Shown: positions 59,949-64,000 of the stretch, piece after piece | Layout of the letters: the number at the start of each line of letters is the position of its first letter | How positions within the stretch are numbered: position 1 is the first letter of the stretch | NCBI RefSeq assembly: GCF_004912155.1 | Contig: NZ_STGX01000019.1 | Span: forward strand, 23,006 to 87,005 | Length of the DNA stretch: 64,000 nt | From: Glycomyces paridis | GTDB lineage: Bacteria > Actinomycetota > Actinomycetes > Mycobacteriales > Micromonosporaceae | Direction: 5' to 3' | Notes under the pieces: generated by a model | What the model saw: only the letters and a program-made list of their open reading frames with translations | Databases searched by the model: none | Told to the model about the DNA's origin: nothing | Made by a program: the position numbers and the translations under genes

Positions 59949-60971
59949 CTACTTGATCTTGTTGCCCGCAGAGCGGAGCTGCTGGCAGGCCTCGATGATG
60001 CGGGCGGCCATGCCGGCTTCGGCGAGCTTGCCGTAGGCGCGGGGGTCGTAGGCCTTCTTGTTGCCGACCTCGCCTTCGACCTTGAGGACGCCGTCGTAGT
60101 TGCGGAAGATGTGGTCGACGATGGGGCGCGTGAAGGCGTACTGGGCGTCGGTGTCGATGTTCATCTTGATGACGCCGTGGTCGACCGCGTCGCTGATCTC
60201 CTGCGCGGTGGAGCCGGAGCCGCCGTGGAAGACCAGGTCGAAGGGCTTGTCCTTGCCGACCTTGGCGCCGACGGCGTCCTGAATCTCCTTGAGGATCTCG
60301 GGGCGCAGGTGGACGTTGCCGGGCTTGTAGACGCCGTGCACGTTGCCGAAGGTGAGGGCCGTGAGGTAGCGGCCCTTCTCGCCGGAGCCGAGGGCTTCGA
60401 CGGTGGCGAGGCCGTCTTCGACGGTGGTGTAGAGCTTCTCGTTGATCTCGGCTTCGACGCCGTCCTCTTCGCCGCCGACGACGCCGATCTCGATCTCGAG
60501 GATGATGTTGGCCTTCGAGGTGCGCGCCAGGAGCTCCTCGGCGATGGCGAGGTTCTCGTTCATCGGGACCGCGGAGCCGTCCCACATGTGGGACTGGAAC
60601 AGGGGCAGCTCGCCGCGGGCGACGCGCTCCTCGCTGATGGCCAGGAGGGGGCGCACGAACGAGTCGAGGTTGTTCTTCGGGCAGTGGTCGGTGTGGAGGG
60701 CGACCTTGACCGGGTAGTTCTTGGCGATCTCGTGCGCGGCGGCGGCGAGGGCGACCGAGCCGGTCACCTTGTCCTTGACGGTCGGGCCGGAGAGGTACTC
60801 GGCGCCGCCGGTGGAGACCTGGACGATGCCGTCGGACTCGGCTTCGGCGAACGCGGCGAGCGCGGCGTTGAGCGTCTGAGTCGACGTCACGTTGATGGCC
60901 GGGTAGGCGAAGGAGCCTGCCTTCGCCCGGTCGATCATCTCGTTGTATTCGTCGGGTGTTGCGATAGGCAT
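59949..60971 (-). CDS. fbaA: Class II fructose-bisphosphate aldolase
   Basis: A 340-residue zinc-dependent glycolytic aldolase splitting fructose-1,6-bisphosphate into DHAP and G3P. Metal and active-site residues are visible: VALHTDHCPKNN (His ligand and catalytic Asp), LEIEIGVVGGEEDGV, FGNVHGVYKPGN and VFHGGSGST with its His ligand, and phosphate-binding KMNIDTD. The length fits the class IIA long form used by actinobacteria. The ATG has AAGGAG upstream. It is a lone gene with its own terminator. Confidence 0.97.
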   Translation of the reverse strand: MPIATPDEYNEMIDRAKAGSFAYPAINVTSTQTLNAALAAFAEAESDGIVQVSTGGAEYLSGPTVKDKVTGSVALAAAAHEIAKNYPVKVALHTDHCPKNNLDSFVRPLLAISEERVARGELPLFQSHMWDGSAVPMNENLAIAEELLARTSKANIILEIEIGVVGGEEDGVEAEINEKLYTTVEDGLATVEALGSGEKGRYLTALTFGNVHGVYKPGNVHLRPEILKEIQDAVGAKVGKDKPFDLVFHGGSGSTAQEISDAVDHGVIKMNIDTDAQYAFTRPIVDHIFRNYDGVLKVEGEVGNKKAYDPRAYGKLAEAGMAARIIEACQQLRSAGNKIK

Positions 60972-61140
60972 GCTGCCTGCTCCTTAGACAAGTCGTTGAT
61001 TGCTCCCCGACCGGGGGCGGTGCTCAGACGCCGCTGTCTGATGGCCTCTGTTGCGTCGGGGTGAAGTATTGCCCACGAGCATGTGAAGGCCCTCCTCAGG
61101 CTACCTGGTGGTTCGTCGGCCGCGCGGCCTCGGGCGCGTC

Positions 61141-61146
61141 TACGGT
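61141..61146 (+). promoter_or_regulatory. Probable -10 box of small acidic gene at 61153 (leaderless)
   Basis: TACGGT ends 6 nt before the ATG. No ribosome site is present. Confidence 0.45.
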
Positions 61147-61152
61147 TGGTAT

Positions 61153-61353
61153 ATGAACTATCACCGGGAATGGGAGGACGACTCCGACGAGTTGTCCGAG
61201 TTCGACCTGGCCGGCTCGGCCGACCCCGCCGAGGGGGCCGACCCGGAGGAGCCCGCCGGGGACGGCCCGGTGCCCGACGAGGCCGATCCGGCGGACGCGG
61301 CGCACCAGCTGATCGTCGTCGAGTTCGACGAGGACGAGCCGCGCGGGGACTGA
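61153..61353 (+). CDS. Small highly acidic protein of unknown function
   Basis: A 66-residue protein, about one third Asp/Glu (MNYHREWEDDSDELSEFDLA start, HQLIVVEFDEDEPRGD end), probably partly disordered. The ATG at 61153 is preferred to the GTG at 61108 because a TACGGT -10 box ends 6 nt before it. A strong terminator follows. The short hydrophobic core HQLIVVEF is its only non-acidic part. Function unknown. Confidence 0.6.
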   Translation: MNYHREWEDDSDELSEFDLAGSADPAEGADPEEPAGDGPVPDEADPADAAHQLIVVEFDEDEPRGD

Positions 61354-61359
61354 ACGGCC

Positions 61360-61394
61360 GAGGGCCCGGCGCAGCACCGCTGCGCCGGGCCCTC
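61360..61394. terminator. Bidirectional terminator
   Basis: A perfect 15-bp stem (61360-61374 with 61380-61394), 5-nt loop, between the small acidic gene and the convergent oligopeptidase gene. Confidence 0.75.
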
Positions 61395-61405
61395 GTATGC
61401 GTCCG

Positions 61406-63484
61406 TCAGGCGATGCCGAGCTTGTCGAGGACCCAGGCGAGGTTGAACGCCTCTTCCTCCCACGCGTCGTAGCGTCCCGAGCGGCCGCCGTGCCCGGCCT
61501 CCATCTCGGTCTTGAGGAGCACGTCGGACTCGGGGCTCTCGTGGCGGAGCTTCGCGACCCACTTCGCGGGCTCGTGGAAGCCCACGCGGATGTCGTTCAG
61601 GCTGGTCACGGCCAGGATCGACGGGTAGGCGACGGCGGTGACGTTCTCGTAGGGCGAGTACGACTTCATGTACGCGTACACCTCCGCCGAGTCCAGCGGG
61701 TTGCCCCACTCCTCCCATTCGCCGACGGTGAGCGGCATGGTCGGGTCGAGGATCGTGTTGAGCGCGTCGACGAACGGGACGTCGGCGAGGACGCCCGCGA
61801 ACCGCTCCGGGGCGAGGTTCGCGACCGCGCCCATGAGCAGGCCCCCGGCGGACCCGCCGCGGGCCACGATCCGGTCCGGGGCGGCCCACCCGGCCGCGAC
61901 CAGGTGGTTCGCGGCGTCCACGAAGTCGGTGAACGTGTGCTTCTTGTGCAGGAGCTTGCCCTGCTCGTACCACTGCCGGCCCATCTCGCCGCCGCCCCTC
62001 ACGTGCGCGATCGCGAAGACGACGCCGCGGTCGAGGAGGCTGAGGCGGGCGATGGAGAAGTACGGGTCGATGGAGTGCTCGTAGGAGCCGTACCCGTACA
62101 GCAGGCACGGCGCGGTCCCGTCCGCTTCGACGCCGGCCTTGGCGACGATCGAGATCGGCACCTGGGTGCCGTCGGCGGCGGTCGCCCATTCGCGGTACTG
62201 CACGTAGTCGGCGGGGTCGAAGTCGCCGAGGACGGCGGTGCGCTTGCGCAGGTGGAGTTCGGCGGTGTCGATGTCGTAGTCGTACACCGACGGCGGGGTC
62301 ACCAGGGACCCGTAGCCGATGCGCAGCTGCCGCGACTCGTAGTCGGGGTTCTGGCCCAGGCCGACGTCGTACAGCGGCTCGTCGAACGCGATCTCGCGGA
62401 AGCGGCCCTCGGCGTCGAGCAGGGCGACGCGGGGCAGGCCCGCGCGGCGCAGCGAGACGACGACGTGGTCGGCGAACGCGTCGACCGATTCGAGCCGGAT
62501 CGCGCTGTGGTGCGCGATGACCTCGTTGAACCCGGTGGTGTCCTCCACGGGGGTCCACCCGAGCGTGAAGTTCTCGGCGCCCTTGTTGTGCAGCACCCAG
62601 AACCGGTCGCCCTGGTGGTCGATGACGACCTCGACGCCCTGCTCGCGGCCGGCGCCGAAGACGGCGAACTCGCCGGTCGGGTCGTCGGCGTCGAGGTAGC
62701 GGTACTCCGTCGTGGTCGAGGAGCCGGAGTAGATCACGAGGTAGCCCTTGGAGCGGGTCAGGCCGATGCCGGTGCGGAAGCGCTCGTCGTCCTCCTGGTA
62801 GACCAGGACGTCCTCGGAGGCGTCGCCGAGGACGTGGCGCCACACCTGGTGGGGGCGCCAGGCGTCGTCGACCTTGGAGTAGAAGAACACCGAGCCGTCG
62901 GCCGACCAGGCGCCGCCGTAGAAGACGCCCTCGATCTCGTCGGCGAACAGCTCGCCGGTGCGCAGGTCCTTGAACCGCAGGGTGAACCGCTCGTCGCCGG
63001 AGTAGTTGACGCCGAACGCGAGGAGGTTGCCGTCGGGGGAGACGTCGTGGATGCCCTGGGAGAAGAAGTCGTGCCCCTCCGCGAGCACGTTGCCGTCGAG
63101 GAGGACCTCCTCGCCGTCCACTGCCACGCCCGCCTCGACCTCGGGCGGCGTGTCGCCCTCGGCCTTGACGCGGCACTGGATCGCGTACTGCTTGCCCTCT
63201 TCGGTGCGCCCGTAGTACCACCAGCCGCCGTCCCTGACCGGGACGGACAGGTCGGTCTCCTGGGTGCGGTCCTTGATCTCGCCGAAGATCGCCTTGCGCA
63301 GCCCCGAGAGGTGCCCGGTGCGCGATTCGGCGTACTCGTTCTCGGCCCGCAGGTACCCGAGCACGTCAGGGTCGGCGGCGTCCTTGAGCCACTGGTAGGG
63401 GTCGACGACCGTGTCGCCGTGGTGGGTTCTGGTCTGCTCGCGGCGGTCGGCGACCGGCGGCTGCACGGGTTGCGGATCTGACAT
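61406..63484 (-). CDS. ptrB: S9A prolyl oligopeptidase-family peptidase (oligopeptidase B-like)
   Basis: A 692-residue cytosolic serine peptidase. The N-terminal seven-bladed propeller (about 70-400; start THHGDTVVDPYQWLKD) gates a C-terminal alpha/beta hydrolase. The nucleophile is S545 (ARGGSAGGLLMG). The Asp is expected in VTSLNDIRVGFHEPAKW and the His in EMEAGHGGRSGRYDAWEE, typical of oligopeptidase B, which cuts after Arg/Lys in short peptides. No signal peptide. The ATG is leaderless-like: TACAGT ends 6 nt upstream. Oligopeptidase B rather than prolyl oligopeptidase is favoured by the GRSGRYDAWEE tail. Confidence 0.93.
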   Translation of the reverse strand: MSDPQPVQPPVADRREQTRTHHGDTVVDPYQWLKDAADPDVLGYLRAENEYAESRTGHLSGLRKAIFGEIKDRTQETDLSVPVRDGGWWYYGRTEEGKQYAIQCRVKAEGDTPPEVEAGVAVDGEEVLLDGNVLAEGHDFFSQGIHDVSPDGNLLAFGVNYSGDERFTLRFKDLRTGELFADEIEGVFYGGAWSADGSVFFYSKVDDAWRPHQVWRHVLGDASEDVLVYQEDDERFRTGIGLTRSKGYLVIYSGSSTTTEYRYLDADDPTGEFAVFGAGREQGVEVVIDHQGDRFWVLHNKGAENFTLGWTPVEDTTGFNEVIAHHSAIRLESVDAFADHVVVSLRRAGLPRVALLDAEGRFREIAFDEPLYDVGLGQNPDYESRQLRIGYGSLVTPPSVYDYDIDTAELHLRKRTAVLGDFDPADYVQYREWATAADGTQVPISIVAKAGVEADGTAPCLLYGYGSYEHSIDPYFSIARLSLLDRGVVFAIAHVRGGGEMGRQWYEQGKLLHKKHTFTDFVDAANHLVAAGWAAPDRIVARGGSAGGLLMGAVANLAPERFAGVLADVPFVDALNTILDPTMPLTVGEWEEWGNPLDSAEVYAYMKSYSPYENVTAVAYPSILAVTSLNDIRVGFHEPAKWVAKLRHESPESDVLLKTEMEAGHGGRSGRYDAWEEEAFNLAWVLDKLGIA

Positions 63485-63490
63485 GGCTCA

Positions 63491-63496
63491 ACTGTA
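63491..63496 (-). promoter_or_regulatory. Probable -10 box of the oligopeptidase gene (leaderless)
   Basis: Minus strand TACAGT ends 6 nt before the ATG at 63484. No ribosome site is seen. Confidence 0.5.
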
Positions 63497-63720
63497 GGTG
63501 GCCCGGGCGCGATCCGCGGTCCCGCGGCCTTCGACCGGGTTTCGCACCCGGGGAATGGACGCGACCGGAACGCACGCCGCCGCACCTTCCGGCTGCGGCC
63601 CAGGTCGCGGCCGCTGCCGGCGGTCCTGATCGACGCGAGCCGCGCTCCCTTTCGGACCTGCCCGCGCCAACTCCTCCGAATCGCGCCGCAGAAGCGGGGC
63701 GAACTGTGACGATGGTCCAC

Positions 63721-64000
63721 ATGAGCGACCATCGGGACGACACCGAGCCGATGCCCCGGAAGCCCACCGAACCCGCGGACGGGCCCCCGCCGGAGGTCAC
63801 TGGCAGTGCCCCGGACACTCCCGGCGACGCGGCGGGCGGCGCTGCGCCGCACGAATGGCCTGAGCTCCCCGAAGCCGACCCGGCGCCGGGCCGGAAACCG
63901 GACCGCGCCATGCGCGGCGCCGATGCGGACGACGGCTCTGCGGCCGAGAACGATGCGGTCGCCGACCGCGCCGACCGCGCCGACCGCGCCGACCGCGCCG
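63721..64000 (+). CDS. Hypothetical protein, 3' end outside window
   Basis: The frame is open from an ATG at 63721 (or 63712, three codons earlier) to the edge. The 93 visible residues are hydrophilic, Pro/Asp/Ala-rich and probably disordered (MSDHRDDTEPMPRKPTEPAD). They finish in a run of Ala-Asp-Arg repeats from a 9-bp tandem repeat. Such tails often precede a membrane or catalytic domain in actinobacterial proteins, but nothing diagnostic is inside the window. It is divergent from the oligopeptidase gene. Confidence 0.5.
   Translation, partial: MSDHRDDTEPMPRKPTEPADGPPPEVTGSAPDTPGDAAGGAAPHEWPELPEADPAPGRKPDRAMRGADADDGSAAENDAVADRADRADRADRA
63961..64000 (+). repeat. 9-bp tandem repeat at window edge
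   Basis: At least four copies of GACCGCGCC (Asp-Arg-Ala) run into the window edge; total copy number cannot be seen. Confidence 0.8.

Overview
The window is about 70% G+C chromosomal DNA from a filamentous or sporulating-type actinomycete. Genus cannot be fixed from sequence alone; Glycomyces or another Micromonospora/Streptosporangium-like lineage is a guess. Supporting signs are extreme GC3, many leaderless TANNNT promoters, GTG starts, a dnaK-grpE-dnaJ-hspR operon with HAIR operators, a CebR/CelR-type cellulose regulon, an XRE-DUF5753/DUF397 pair, a SpoIIE/STAS partner-switch flavour and PrsW. I see no rRNA, tRNA, transposase, integrase or CRISPR.

Layout. 1-6.2 kb is housekeeping: glmS, a PBP4-type D,D-carboxypeptidase, acpS and nnrE/nnrD. 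6.4-11.6 kb holds a cysteine-dioxygenase-like cupin, a secreted NlpC/P60 hydrolase, a SpoIIE-type phosphatase and an LPXTG wall protein. 11.9-19.1 kb is a signalling block: a 1474-residue soluble hybrid histidine kinase with seven 92-residue HAMP-type repeats, a response regulator, a STAS anti-anti-sigma factor, a PrsW protease and a small membrane protein. 19.1-23.8 kb has the tadA pair, a membrane-bound Fe-S (CCG-domain) oxidoreductase and a Pro-rich membrane protein.

23.8-33.2 kb is a cellulose/cellobiose locus: CelR/CebR-like LacI repressor, GH1 beta-glucosidase, two permeases and a lipoprotein binding protein on the minus strand, divergent from a secreted CBM2-GH48 cellulase. The divergent region carries matches to the TGGGAGCGCTCCCA operator. 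33.4-39.7 kb has a DUF1349 protein, a Cys-rich small protein and the HspR-controlled chaperone operon. 39.8-45.5 kb has two CNNM/CorC-type CBS membrane proteins, a DivIVA-like coiled-coil protein and a GH20 hexosaminidase. 45.7-48.3 kb has a second NlpC/P60 hydrolase preceded by a convincing c-di-AMP (ydaO-type) riboswitch, a csoR-copZ copper operon and two small proteins.

48.4-54.9 kb is a maltose/maltodextrin locus (malEFG divergent from malR plus a GH13 alpha-glucosidase). 55-58.5 kb is a patch of accessory genes (PH-like membrane protein, Uma2 nuclease-fold protein, DUF397, XRE-DUF5753, two divergent unknowns). 58.5-59.9 kb is a gene-poor stretch containing a degenerate 71-80 bp tandem repeat that I cannot assign. 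The window ends with fbaA, a small acidic protein, an S9A oligopeptidase and the start of an unidentified gene.

Neither sugar ABC system encodes its own ATPase, so both probably share an MsiK-type ATPase encoded elsewhere. The strongest candidates for follow-up are the 58.5-59.9 kb repeat region, the multi-HAMP kinase block, the c-di-AMP switch on only one of two paralogous hydrolases, and the XRE/DUF397/Uma2 patch.
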